Assembly: GCF_001625215.2 (NCBI RefSeq)
Contig: NC_030386.2
Location: forward strand, 38,319,296 to 38,383,295
Direction: 5' to 3'
Source of the DNA: Daucus carota subsp. sativus
Lineage: Eukaryota > Streptophyta > Magnoliopsida > Apiales > Apiaceae
DNA length: 64,000 nucleotides
Made by a program: the position numbers and the translations under genes. Position 1 is the first letter of the stretch, and each line of letters starts with the position of its first letter. Shown here piece after piece: positions 1-11,527 of the stretch. The notes under the pieces are model-generated. The model saw only the letters and a program-made list of their open reading frames with translations, ran no database searches and was not told the origin of the DNA.

Positions 1-265
1 CGAGTCAGCTCGTTTAGCTAAACGAGCCGGTTTTAACGAGTCGAGCGAGCCAGCTCGTATAATTTTACACTTAATCGAGCCCAAACCTCTACCCGAACTC
101 GGCTCGTTTAATTTCACGAGTCGAGTCGAGCCGGCTCGTTTAATTAAACGAGCCGAAACCTTTGCCCGAACTCGGCTCGTTTAACGAATCGAGTCGAGCC
201 GAGCCCACTTAAACGAGTTCGAGCCGGGCGAGCTCGCGAGCCGCCCGACTCGAATTACAGCCCTA
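1..265. mobile_element. hAT-like element, one end only
   Basis: The stretch is filled with short direct and inverted copies of a GAGCTCGTTTAA/AAACGAGCC motif, including a perfect 24-base palindrome at 132-155. It ends in ACAGCCCTA at 265. Other elements in this window with readable 8-bp target duplications end in the same way (T/C-AGGG at one end, CCCTA at the other), so I read this as the right end of a hAT-like non-autonomous element. The left end lies before the window, so the target duplication (expected from 266) cannot be tested. Confidence 0.55.
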
Positions 266-715
266 CCCATGGCCTTCTTCACATGAGACTTACTTGAACA
301 GTTCCCGTTTGTCGATGATGGACGACAATAATGTGAAACGGAGATATCAAACTGGAGCATTTGGCAACAACCGTCAATACACTAACCCCCACCTCATGCA
401 ATACCCTTGTAGACTATGGCGACACGAATTCATAACACCCCTTATCAAATCAACCTAAATGAACTTTATCATGAATGCGTATTTATCTTAATGATAAAAA
501 TTTTCATTTCATAAATATTATATTTCAATTTATTTAAAATATAATGTTTTTTGAAATATTATAATAATCCTATATAAATAAATTAAAAAAAATTATAATA
601 CAATTCCTTAAAATAAAAAAAAATAAATAATTCGTCGGAATATATATGCAACTATGCAAGTATTATTCAACCGTTATATTCTTCCTCTAAAACCCCTCTT
701 TCAAAAACCCTAACA
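266..715. other. spacer and 5' region of NUP43
   Basis: AT-rich intergenic DNA with no supportable gene. Just before the NUP43 ATG, 705-713 reads AAACCCTAA, a telo-box motif often found near the starts of plant housekeeping and translation-related genes. I see no clear TATA box at a convincing distance. Confidence 0.5.
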
Positions 716-3075
716 ATGGCAGCAAACAACCCCGAAACCCTCCAAATCCACCGCATCCCCCAATCCACCTACATCGACGCCGTTCGCTGGCTCCCCCCTC
801 TCTCCGTCTTCGAGCGCTTCATCCTCCTCGCGGTCTCCGACTCCAATTCCGACGCTTCCCTCCTCGAAATCCGTGCCCTAAACCGCTCTAACCCCTCTAT
901 CTTAACCCCCCTATCTTCCCTCCAACTGGCCTCCCGCACATCCTCTCTCAAAGTCTGCCAGACCCCCCACAAGCCCCTGATCGCGGCCTCGAGTTTTTCG
1001 GGTTCGGTTCGTTTTTTGTTTGTGGATAATGTGGAGGTTGGGTTTGATGGGTCGGAGCATATCGTGCCCGAAAAGAGTTTACACGTGGGACCCATTTCGT
1101 GTATTGACTTGGGGGGAAATGAGTTGGAGTGTGTTAGTGTTGGGGAGGATGGGAGAGTAGGATTGGTGAGTGTTGGTGAGGGGGAGTTGAGTGTTAGGAA
1201 GGTGTTTGATAGTGCTGGATTGGTGTCGTATAGTGCGGTGAAGTGGGCTAGTCCGACGGAGTTTGTTACGGGTGGGTTGGGGTTTAGTGTGCAGTGGTGG
1301 GATTTGAGGAAGCCGGGTGCAGCGGTATCTCAGTTTAAGGGGAATTGGTGAGTTTCAAATGTTACTATTTTGTGTGTGCATTGATTCTTTGGATGGATAT
1401 TAGATCTAGTTTAGTTGTCGATCTTTAATAACAATGGCTGATATATAGTGTAGCTCGTTGATTTTTATTTTATACTAATGCTTTAGATTAATATATACTT
1501 TTGGTAAGTTGCAATTTTAGTTCCATAGATAATTCGGTGGTTTGATGTTGTAAATTTGTGATGCTTTTTCAGAGTAATTGTTTTGGTTTCCTTTTACGGA
1601 AGTTGCTACTACAATGTTCGGTTGGTACTATGAACTATGCTGATGATGATATTGCAGGGATCAGGGCGCTAGCTCCGGGATTGTGCATTCCATAGACATC
1701 CATCCATCACGAAAACACACTTGCTTGGTAAGTTGCCTGCATCAGTAATGCACTTTGGCAAACCTGTAGTCACACATATATGAATTATCAGGGATTTATT
1801 GGAAGCTCTGCATTGTCAATTTTATATGCACAACATTTCTGATAATTAGGCAACTAATATTAATTAGAAAGGGAAGTTAATAGTTGCTTAGTATCTTGTT
1901 TAATTCTAAAGAGGACACACGTGTTTTATTTATGTTGCGTTATGTGTTCACAACTTCACCTCCTTATTCTTGCTTGATCCAGATTCAACTGTCAACCGTG
2001 TGTCAAGATTTTCAGTCTTCTTTTAAGTCCATGATCTACAATCATTTTGTTTTATATGTTTCTCCGTTTGAAGGCAGGAGGCTCTTCTGGTACTGTTTTT
2101 ACATGGGATATTCGGTGGCCCCAGCAACCAATAGTTCTTTCAGGGGCTGGGCAAGATGCTGCATCAGCTCGTTCACTATCTGCAAGTGAGGTTTGGGAGG
2201 TTCAGTATGACACTTTTACACGCTCTTCAAATCATAGAATTTCATCGACACGTGTTTTACCCGTAATGATGTGCTCGGAAGATGGAATCCTTGCTGTAAC
2301 TGAAGAAGGTATTGAATTTCTGATGAAGTATGCACCAGACCTTTCATTGTTGTACATGTTTTACAACTTTTAAGTTGCTAAATGGTTATCATAAATTACC
2401 AGCTGGAGCACGATTTCCCCGTAAACAGTAGTGTGTCAACTCCATCAAGATGTTTATGCTTTGTAGCACAAAACTCAAAAGAATCGTCTTTTCCACCTAA
2501 ATGATATTGTGAAAATATACAAGTAGATACATAAATAAATTTGTTATTGCATATATATTTAGACTCGTATGTTCCATGATATAGGTCATGTAACTAAGTT
2601 GTGCAACTATTATGGAGGAGATTTGTATTTTAGTTCCATCGTTAAGACTGGATTGTCTTCACAGCCGTGCAAGTTAATTGTTTAGAGAGAACATATAGGA
2701 AAAGCAAAGGAAGGTTTTTGGAATCAACTTTGTTAACTAAAGCGGGCTCTATTGTTTGTTTATCCACCAATTTATTGGTTTGTTTGTGGTAAATGGTAAC
2801 TGTGTTTGTATTAGTGGGTGGTTGTTGAATTTGTGTTAGGTGGTGTAACCATAATATCTGGATTAACGGGTAACAATAGTCTATGGTAGGGATGAACAAA
2901 AAACCGATTTGACATCGAAACCAAACCAAAACTGAAAAACCCCGGAAAAAACCGATCTGTATATAACCGAACCGAAAAATAAAAACCGATCCGATTTATA
3001 TGGTTGGGTTCCGGTTATACCTCCCAACCGAAACGATAAAAACTGAACCGAACCGGTTATTAAAATAATAAATAT

Positions 3076-3152
<77 letters not shown>

Positions 3153-5934
3153 TTACTTATCCATTATATTTGCTTTTCTGTTCATGTACACTTCTTTTTA
3201 GTTGAAAACATTTTGCATCATTTGTTGATATATCAGAATCCTGGAAAAACTAAAATCAACTCATGGAGCAAAGATGATTAATTTATACTTTTCATTTGAG
3301 GATACATGAGCTTCAATTCCCATTACCTTTAGAAGGCTATCTAGTGTCAACATAGAGTGCATGTGGATAATACAATCATCCCAACCCTCACAAAATTACG
3401 ATTTTGTTCATCAATCTCACTGACAACTTGGTTAGGCCCCTCATTAACTTCTTCAATATTATGTCCTTGCATCCTTGGTCAAGTTACAATTCTTGGTAAT
3501 TTTGTCGGGATTATACACACTGATGAAGTAGGATTTTGTAAATCAACTAGAGAATAATACTAGGCATTTAAAAGCATATGTAATGCACATAACATAGAAG
3601 TTGAGTAAGTTAATTGATTTACAAATGACATCAGTAATTGTATTAATTATTATCTCTTGATTGCGCGCATCAATTGGTCTCATTTGTATATTATTTTTTA
3701 ATTTTTTAATTATAGGTTTTGTAACCAAAACCGAGCCGATTATAACTGAACCGGGGTTTTTTAAACCGAAACCGATTCAGAACCGGCGGTTGCGATTTTC
3801 GATTTTAGAAACCGAAGACATATGGTTACGGGTCTGGTTTTATTCGAAAACCGAGCCGAAACGCCCATGCTCTCCCCTAGTCTATGGTTGTAGGTTTTCT
3901 CTGAATAAAACATAGAGCCACCATATATACTGTTATATTTATCAGCCCATGATGTAGAATGTTGTATACAGTCGTCTACTAGTCGACTAGTCGTTCTATT
4001 GGAAAAAGTCGAGCAACGACTCATTTAGTCCGACAACTATGGGTTTTACCCGACACCCAGTCCGACCAGAAACTTCAGAAGGGTTTTTATGCAATTTTGT
4101 TATGAAAAGAAAGATAAGGCTTTGGGCGGACATCAAGTCCGACTAATAGACTTGTCGTTGGCTTGTAGGTTTAATGTCATTAGTAGATAGTGTGTGTAGA
4201 CATACATACATACATATATATATGGGTCATGTTCCTTTTAGAACCCGTAGCCTAAGAATTCTTAGAACCCTTAGCCTTATTTCTAGTATTAATTAGGGTT
4301 TTGGAGTAGAATTGCACATGCAAAAAATGTTGTGTTTATGTATTATAGTTTGAAACTATTTTTGGACACACACAACGATGCAAAAAACATGTATTTGGAT
4401 TTGGATCATGAAAGTCTATTTGAAATTTAGAGTTTCGCAGAAAAACCTTAGTGGTTTTAAGGTTCTATTTTAAGGATTGGTTCTCTGTTGAGCGCGATTC
4501 ATATATATAAATATATGTACATTTATTTATTTATTTTCTTTTGATTTTGGAAAAACTTTTTATGATGTTTGTGGCTGCTGAAATTCTGTAAATCCATGAT
4601 AAGCCGAGTAAATTGGACCGCCAATGAATTTTTGGAAGAAGTACTGCCTATAAGAGCAAGTCCAATGGTGGTGCTAAAGTAGGTGCTATTGCTATAATAT
4701 AGCATCCAAGCAAAAAACTCAACTCCAATGGGATGCTAAACTTGAATGTAAAATAGCAAAATGATATACTTGGTTCTATATACTTGGTTCTTTATATAGA
4801 ACCAAGTATAGATAGTGCTATTATTGCCACATAAGCATGCAAGTGACAAAAATGCATTAAGAAAGTAATAGTGACAAATATAGTTATGTCCTTTAAAATT
4901 ATGTAATTAGAATATAGCTATATTTGGATATGTTTGGTGCTATTTTGAATTTACCATTGGACCACAAGTTCTAAATAGCACCAAAAATCACTTTTTGGTT
5001 TCAAATTATAACAGTAGATGGTGATGTTAAAATAGATGTAGCTATTGTTATAATTTGAAACCAAAAAGTGATTTTTGGTGCTAAAATAGAACTTATGGTC
5101 CAATGGTAAATGTGAAATAGCACCAAACATATCCAAATAAAGCTATATTCTAATTACATAATCTTAAAGTACATAACTTTATTTGTCGCTATTACTTTAT
5201 TAATGCATATTGTCACTTGCATGCTTATGTGGCAATTATAGCACCATCTATATAGAACCAAGTATAGCATTTTGCTATTTTACATACAAGTTTAGCATCC
5301 CATTGGAGTTGAGTTTTTTGCTTGGGTGCTATATTATAGCAATAGCACCTACTTTAGCACCACCACCATTGGACTTGCTCTTAGATGTGGTATAAATATC
5401 TGTTGCAAGATATATACTCAGATGCCCTGTAAGCCTACTTTATGGTTTAGTGATCGATTGTGTTTTATCACAGTGAAAAACTGAAATGAAGTCATTTTTG
5501 GACAGAGGGAGTTCTTTGCTTCTATATATTTTAAGTTCTTCTGCATGATCCTGGGCTCAAGGCCTCTCTTTCTTAGTCTAGGTTTCGTAGTGATGGACTT
5601 TGTTTGTGAACTTATGATTTCATTTCCATGGAAATCATATTACATGTATGCTCATTTTGGACTAATTCTGGTGAAATCTGTACTGTACAGGTGAAGAACC
5701 CATTGAGCTTCTAGTAGAACCGTGTGCTATCAATTGCTTTGACATTGACAGACAAAATCCCTCGGTATGTTTTGAAAAATGTATTTGGTTTTGCACCTTT
5801 ATAAATGCTTTTCTATCTTATATTTAACTTATCAAGCCTGTAAAGTACCGTGCACATGTTAACTTTTCTATTTTTTACAGGATGTAATTTGTAGCATGGA
5901 ATGGGAGTCTGTAGCAATATTGTCGAGGGCTTAA
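716..5934 (+). CDS. NUP43: nucleoporin NUP43 (WD40 protein)
   Basis: Five exons give 354 aa: 716-1347, 1658-1727, 2074-2308, 5691-5764 and 5881-5934. All junctions are GT/AG and in phase. The product is a WD40-repeat protein that matches plant NUP43, a subunit of the Nup107-160 (outer ring) complex of the nuclear pore. Visible blade features include HVGPISCIDLGG with VSVGEDGRVGLVSV, VQWWDLRKPG, GIVHSIDIHPSRKHTCL and SSGTVFTWDIRWP. Length agrees with the Arabidopsis protein (about 360 aa). The ATG is the first in frame and directly follows a telo-box. Exon 1 starts very C-rich and turns G-rich. Intron 3 is 3.4 kb because of transposon insertions; the other introns are short. Confidence 0.9.
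2887..3879. mobile_element. non-autonomous hAT element in NUP43 intron 3
   Basis: A 993-bp element starts TAGGGATGAAC and ends CTCTCCCCTA. It is flanked by a perfect 8-bp duplication GTCTATGG (2879-2886 and 3880-3887), the hAT signature. Both ends carry many copies of an ACCGAACCG/AACCGAGCCG motif, as expected for subterminal transposase-binding repeats. No transposase reading frame is present. It contains the AT microsatellite at about 3076-3150. It sits wholly within intron 3 of NUP43. Confidence 0.85.
3076..3150. repeat. (AT)n microsatellite
   Basis: About 75 bp of nearly pure TA dinucleotide inside the hAT element. It is likely to vary in length between individuals. Confidence 0.9.
4653..5381. 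mobile_element. foldback MITE in NUP43 intron 3
   Basis: The element is about 0.73 kb and almost entirely an inverted repeat. The left arm begins AGAGCAAGTCCAATGGTGG and the right arm ends with its reverse complement. The arms are well over 300 bp each and meet near 5020. Flanking TA dinucleotides (4651-4652 and 5382-5383) suggest a 2-bp TA target duplication. The next bases also match as TAA/TTA, so a PIF/Harbinger-type 3-bp site cannot be excluded. There is no coding capacity. Confidence 0.8.
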
Positions 5935-6800
5935 ATTTTGAAGATGGACTTGGAGTTGAAGTACCTTGGGTCATTTCTCGTCAAAACCTCCCTCTTACAC
6001 TTTGAAGAAGCCTGGTTGGCCAGTTCCGATTATTGGATTCTGAAAATTTGTTATTCTTGAACAGGAACTTGTAAAGATTCCTGGCTTTGGGGGGTAATAA
6101 TCATTAATTTCCTCAAGAGAAAACTGACCTAGTAAAATGCATTCTGTAATATAACCCATAGTCCATAGATAATTCCTGCAATCTCTGTGTAATCATCTTG
6201 TGGCTTTAATTGTGTGTAAACAAATTGAATATGGAACTCTGATGAGAAAGATTTAGATCTTATTATGGGTTTGATTTACCTTTTAGTGGGAAATAAAAAG
6301 ATTTTTGTGTAAAGATACTAAAATTGTTTAAAGAGAACAACAGGAGGTTACGTAGACAATCCCAAACCATGAAATTGATGAAAATTACATCCTGCTTGTT
6401 TATCATATTATTCTAGTATCGTTGTTATTGTTATAAATTATCATGATTATTCCTGTCCGCACCGTCGGATTATAATTATTCTTGTTCCGTATTTTGGCAG
6501 ATTGATTGAATATTTGATTATTTAATTAATCTCTAATCAATTCAATTAATTTTTAATTAATTCTTGTTTCATGTTATTAAATTTGTTTCTTGTTTTTGTG
6601 GTTATATATTAATAATGTGCACAGACTTCTTCTTTCTTTTTTTAAATTGATTTTAATTTTAATTTTTTTATTTTTTAGCTTGCATAAAAACACCACAAGT
6701 AACAGGAAATGAGGGCCCAACATTATCCTTCCCTATCGTATAGCCAGATTTCGAAAACAAAACAAAGCGAAAAAATTAAAAATTAAAAAAGCCCAACTCC
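5935..6800. other. NUP43-RPL35 spacer
   Basis: AT-rich spacer holding the NUP43 3' UTR and the 5' region of the next gene. I see no further gene or recognisable repeat. Confidence 0.4.
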
Positions 6801-7128
6801 ATGGCAATGGCTATGGCTTCTTGCACCACAAAATTCTCCGCTAATTTCGCTAACTCCGGTCAATTGAACAAGCCAGTTATCAAAAACTCAGATGGGGTTG
6901 TGAAATTTTCAGGCTTTAAAATCAAGAAAGTTTCAGTCAGCCTCTCCTTGTCTTCTTCGCATTGTATATGTCAGTGCCAACCACTTGCTAGCCGGAGCCT
7001 CTTTTCTGCTGTTGCTTCTCCTCCAAGCGGTAATAATCCTCAGCCCGTTTCGATTGTGGCCGCAAAAGGCTATAAAATGAAGACCCACAAGGTCAATTCT
7101 TTCTCACCCTCTTTCTGCTTCTCTTGTA

Positions 7129-7181
<53 letters not shown>

Positions 7182-7226
7182 AAGGGAGAGATAGAGAGAG
7201 AGGGAGGCAGGGAGAGATAGAGAGAG

Positions 7227-7280
<54 letters not shown>

Positions 7281-9001
7281 TGTGTAGGTTTAGGGATAAC
7301 AATATTGGATTTTGGAAAAAAAAGATTATAACTTGACATCATTATCAACACAATTATACAGATGGGATTGAGAAATGACATCACCCAGTATACAGATGGA
7401 ATCACTGATATCGAATGTGATATGAAAGTGTTTGTTACTTTGTTTATCATAATGTTTTTCGTTTGTGCTTGTATATTTGTTTCTATTGATTTTCAAAGTT
7501 TATTACTCGCAGATACAGATTGACATGTTAAGAATTACAAGCGGAAGTGCTGTATTTTAGAATCTGGGTCTGTATTGTTTTATGATTTTCTGTTATTGTG
7601 TATTTAGGCTTCTGCTAAACGATTCCGGGTGACTGGAAGTGGGAAGATTATAAGGAGGAGAGCTGGGAAACAACATTTGCTTGCAAAGAAGAATAATAAG
7701 AGGAAATTGAGGCTTTCCAAAATGGTACACTGTTTTAATGGATAGTTTTGCTAGATTGTGTTATAAAACCTTCAATGGCTTTAGACTGTTTTGCTATTGA
7801 TTGACTTAAAAATTAATTTAGTATGGAATAAAGCTAAGCAGAAAAAAGAAAGGTTCGATTATTCCTTAATATTGGCCACCTTCTTTGGTGGAAAAATCAG
7901 CACCTTCTGATTCCTGCCATGAATTCTATATTGATAACTAGGTTTCCATTGTCATTTACCATAACTGGTGTTTGAGATATTCAAACAAAATTACAAGGTT
8001 CACTTTGGGACAATTGTTTCTTAACCTGAGTGCGATATTATTATATTCTTGTTATTGAATGGTGGAAGAGAAGTGTTGTTGGTGGTGTAAAGTTTTGTCT
8101 AGAGTTGGCTTATATAATCATCTGTCATAATACATCAATACTTTGTTGCCCATAAACGTTACGAGTGCAGGCATCCCTCTCCCTCGATTTACACCAGATT
8201 AGGGGTGGCAATATAACACATGACCTGAAACATGACTCAACTCGACCTGATTCGCCACCAGATTTTCTTTGACAAAACCTGAAGGTGACACCAAAATGAC
8301 TCATAATTTCATCCCTTCGAACTTAATCATTCGATTTTAGTGGTTTTAGCTTGGCCCAAAATTGAGCCGTTTACAAACACGAGCTTGACCTGAAACCCAA
8401 ATCTGTCATCCCTGCACCAGACAAATATTGTCAATATGTTTGTCTCATTGTTTTGTTTTACAATGCATTTACTTATCTTTGTTGTGCATTGATATTTTAG
8501 ATCTGTCTAGCATTTGGCCTTGGATACTAGTAGTTTATTTGTGGTTGTCAACTAGGTATAACCTTGCAAATCGCAAGTCCAACATATTTGACAATTTGAA
8601 GCTCATAAATGTTATTTCAGTTTCATCTTCGTGAAGTTTAAAAGAATTATATCATGTCCCAAGGTTCTTGCCTTTAGACAGTTTAATAACCGGCTTTTCT
8701 CACGAACGTTTTGTACTTTTCCAGTACATAAGCGCATTCCATAAATCAAGAATTATAATGAGAATTCTTATCAAGTATTCTTAATATAAAGAATAATCTA
8801 AGACTTATAACATAATAAATTTCCCGAGGACGAGTACCTTAAAGTCTATTCTCCTTGTAATTTCTTGCTTGCTACGGCTTTTCAGTCTATTATCTCCTAT
8901 CTTATCATTTGTGTTTTCCTGCACAGCTACAAGTTGACCGCAGTGACTACAACAATGTGATTGGTGCATTGCCCTATCTGAAGGTAAATCGACTAAAGTA
9001 G
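6801..9001 (+). CDS. RPL35: plastid 50S ribosomal protein bL35c
   Basis: Three exons encode 160 aa: 6801-7091, 7608-7724 and 8927-9001. All are phase 0 with GT/AG borders. Residues 1 to about 85 are Ser/Ala-rich with basic residues and few acids, a typical chloroplast transit peptide. The mature part has the bL35 signature: [20 protein letters not shown], then [16 protein letters not shown] and KRKLRLSKM, ending in a [10 protein letters not shown] tail. It is a component of the chloroplast large ribosomal subunit. The start ATG is followed by a second in-frame ATG two codons later; I kept the first. Intron 1 contains a long GT/GA microsatellite and intron 2 a small hAT-like element. Confidence 0.9.
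7130..7278. repeat. (GT)n(GA)n microsatellite
   Basis: A short GT run passes into about 130 bp of GA repeat with a few GGAG/GATA interruptions. It lies in intron 1 of RPL35, about 40 bp after the splice donor. The long Leu/Ser reading frames on the opposite strand are artefacts of this repeat. Confidence 0.95.
8200..8414. mobile_element. small hAT-like element in RPL35 intron 2
   Basis: A 215-bp element starts TAGGGGTGGCA and ends TGTCATCCCTG, imperfect inverted termini. It is flanked by CACCAGAT/CACCAGAC, an 8-bp duplication with one mismatch. It has subterminal GACCTGA/CTTGACCTGAAAC motifs and no coding capacity. Confidence 0.65.
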
Positions 9002-9799
9002 ACAAATGTATCATGGAAGACCTAACCAAATGTAAACTCGGCGGTTCTCAATATTTGTGCAAAGGGCAAACTGTCTCTTTTGTTGTAAATGACCACCTGC
9101 TCAAACAACAATCTTGCTAGTAAGCTTTTGTTCATTACATGTTTTAAGTGCTCAAGTGCTTACTGGAGCTCACATTTCTGCAACTCATCATGAATAGTGC
9201 CTTTTGTGCTCAAGATAAAAAGGTCATTAGTCATTACACATCACTACATCAGACCTTCACAGGAAGTCCTGATTTGACCTTACCTTTCCAGGTCAAGCTG
9301 CTATTTTTTGAGTTGCCATATAAATGTTTAGTGGATTAAGTTTGAAAAAATGTATCTCTTCTTCGACATTTGTGTAGCTTAGTGTATCTGATTTGCTGCT
9401 TTATCATCTTCATGGCTTCTATGGTCTTTTTTTTTGCCCGTTCAGCGATTTTGTTCCACTGGACGACTAAAATGCATATTTTAGTTGTTCAGGAGGAAAA
9501 AAAAAGGTCGATGGCACGTTGAATATATTATCCAACGGTTATAAAACAATAAGTTAAATAAACTCTTCCCACCGGTACCCATGACTGTTTCTTTAGTGAT
9601 TTGACAGTAACCAAGTATCCATATCAAAGATGAATCAGTCTCTGGTGGTTTAGTGGCATCCAAAGGAAATCCTAATCATGAATATTTTAAATTCAGTGCA
9701 GCAGCCAGCATGGTTTCGAAATTAGAATCGGAGGTCTATTATAATTGAAGCAAAACAATTTAGAAAAAAAGGAACCAATATTCATTGTTTTGTTTTGTG
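9002..9799. other. spacer 3' of RPL35
   Basis: The RPL35 3' UTR must lie at its start. The rest is AT-rich without a gene or repeat that I can name. Confidence 0.35.
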
Positions 9800-10597
9800 C
9801 AGGGGTGAGTACGGTACGGGTAAAGCCGGGGTTCGTGAGATTTCCAGAACCATCCCAATTTTCGGATATTCAAAATGTTGAGAACCAAAATTGTACCATT
9901 ATTATATATATCTGTATTGTATTGTTCCAAAAATTTGGAACAAGATGGGACGGTTTCAGATATTCGGTACTCTTAATAAAATACATTAAAAAAAGTAAAT
10001 ATCAAAAAAGTGATAAATCTATACAATAAAATTCCAAGTTATACTTGGTAAATAAAGAAGCAAAATAGAAAACTAAGTTCAAGCAAAACAAATAATAAAA
10101 AAAGTGATATGATTGATGAATGATATTTAATCAATCTATCTAAAAAGTCAATAAATAATTATATCATTGATATATGGATTTCAATTGCATGATATATATT
10201 ATATCACAAAAGTGATTAAAATCACAAATATTGTGCTATTACATCATATTTGTGAAATTTGATATTAGTTATTAAACACAAAAATAAAAAGAAAACAATA
10301 TGTATATCAAACTATGTCATAATATATAATATATTATTATTATCATCATATTATATATATTATATATATTTTATATATCAATCAAATTTTCAGTTATTTG
10401 GTTCGGTACAGTTCAATATAGTTCGGTACAATTCTCGGTACAGTTCTTATATATAAACCAGAACCATCCCATATTTTAAAATTCGGTACAGTTCAATACA
10501 GATATAGTCAAGAGTCAACGGGATTTCAATTTTTCAAAACTTTCAGTTCGGTTATTTGGGACAGTACGAGAATCTCCGGGACCCGTGCTCAGCCCTA
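9800..10597. mobile_element. non-autonomous hAT element
   Basis: A 798-bp element starts CAGGGGTGAGTACGG and ends CCCGTGCTCAGCCCTA, which are inverted termini with a few mismatches. A perfect 8-bp duplication GTTTTGTG flanks it (9792-9799 and 10598-10605). Subterminal repeats are based on CGGTACAGTTC and GAACCATCCCA. The centre is AT-rich and non-coding. Confidence 0.85.
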
Positions 10598-10826
10598 GTT
10601 TTGTGGCAGATAAGTTCTAATAACTCTGAATCCTAATCAAATTAAATTATTAGTTTTTAATGTTATTTTTGTGTAGCTAATTTTTTATTTTTTTTTGGTT
10701 TTTAGAACTTCAAATAAGATGCCTGGTTTGTTTTTACACTGAGCTCGCTAAATATGGACAACACAAATCTAATTTCTGGTGAAACTTCTATTTAAACTTT
10801 TTGACAAAAAAAAAAACACTTCTACA

Positions 10827-11023
10827 ATTCAGTGTTGTAAAAGGCGGGAATCGGACTTAATCGGTGAAGTCACGGAACAAAGATTAATCGGGGATTAATT
10901 GAATTGATCGGAGATTAATCGAATTGATCGGTGATTAATCGGAGAATTAATCAGTTCGGTGAGCTATGGAACAAAGATTAATCGGTGACTAATCGTGATT
11001 AATCACCGACTTTTGGAACAGAG
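10827..11023. mobile_element. hAT-like mini-element with GATTAATCGG repeats
   Basis: About 197 bp made mostly of GATTAATCGG-type repeats. The left side has CAGTGTTGTAAAAGGCGG and the right side CCGACTTTTGGAACA, imperfect inverted termini. CTTCTACA and CTTCTACT flank it, a possible 8-bp duplication with one mismatch. Exact ends are uncertain. Confidence 0.5.
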
Positions 11024-11527
11024 CTTCTACTAAAACTTACTCTCACCCAAAACAAATATATATTTCTATTTGTAAGAACTGAGCATTATAATTATATGTA
11101 TACGACACAAGCCCAACTCGATGCAGATCAATACCATAGGCGACTTCATTTAATTGCCAAGTCTGCCTAAAACATCAGCTACATTTGCCTGGATTACGAG
11201 TAAACGTCCAAATTCATCATTCAACAATTTCAGAAGCCATGGCTTCTAGAAAAATGGATATACAACTCCTCACTGTTGAGATCTTACAGAGTACTTTAAG
11301 AAAGAATGACAGAGAATTTACATATTTACGAAGGGGAATTTAAACTGAACTCGATCGTGTTAACTGTACAAAATGAAGACCAGCTTATAAAAAATCCCTT
11401 GCAAGAACAATTTGTAGCTTCAGCCTAAGAAAGATTCCCACCAAGAACAATTTGTAACTTCAGTTAACAACACAGGCATGTACACTTGGTTTCTTCCATC
11501 ATGTCAAAGTATCAGACTTTCGCAAGA

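Noticed and set aside
7070-7450. Leu/Ser-rich open frames on the minus strand
   Set aside because: They are translations of the GA microsatellite in RPL35 intron 1.
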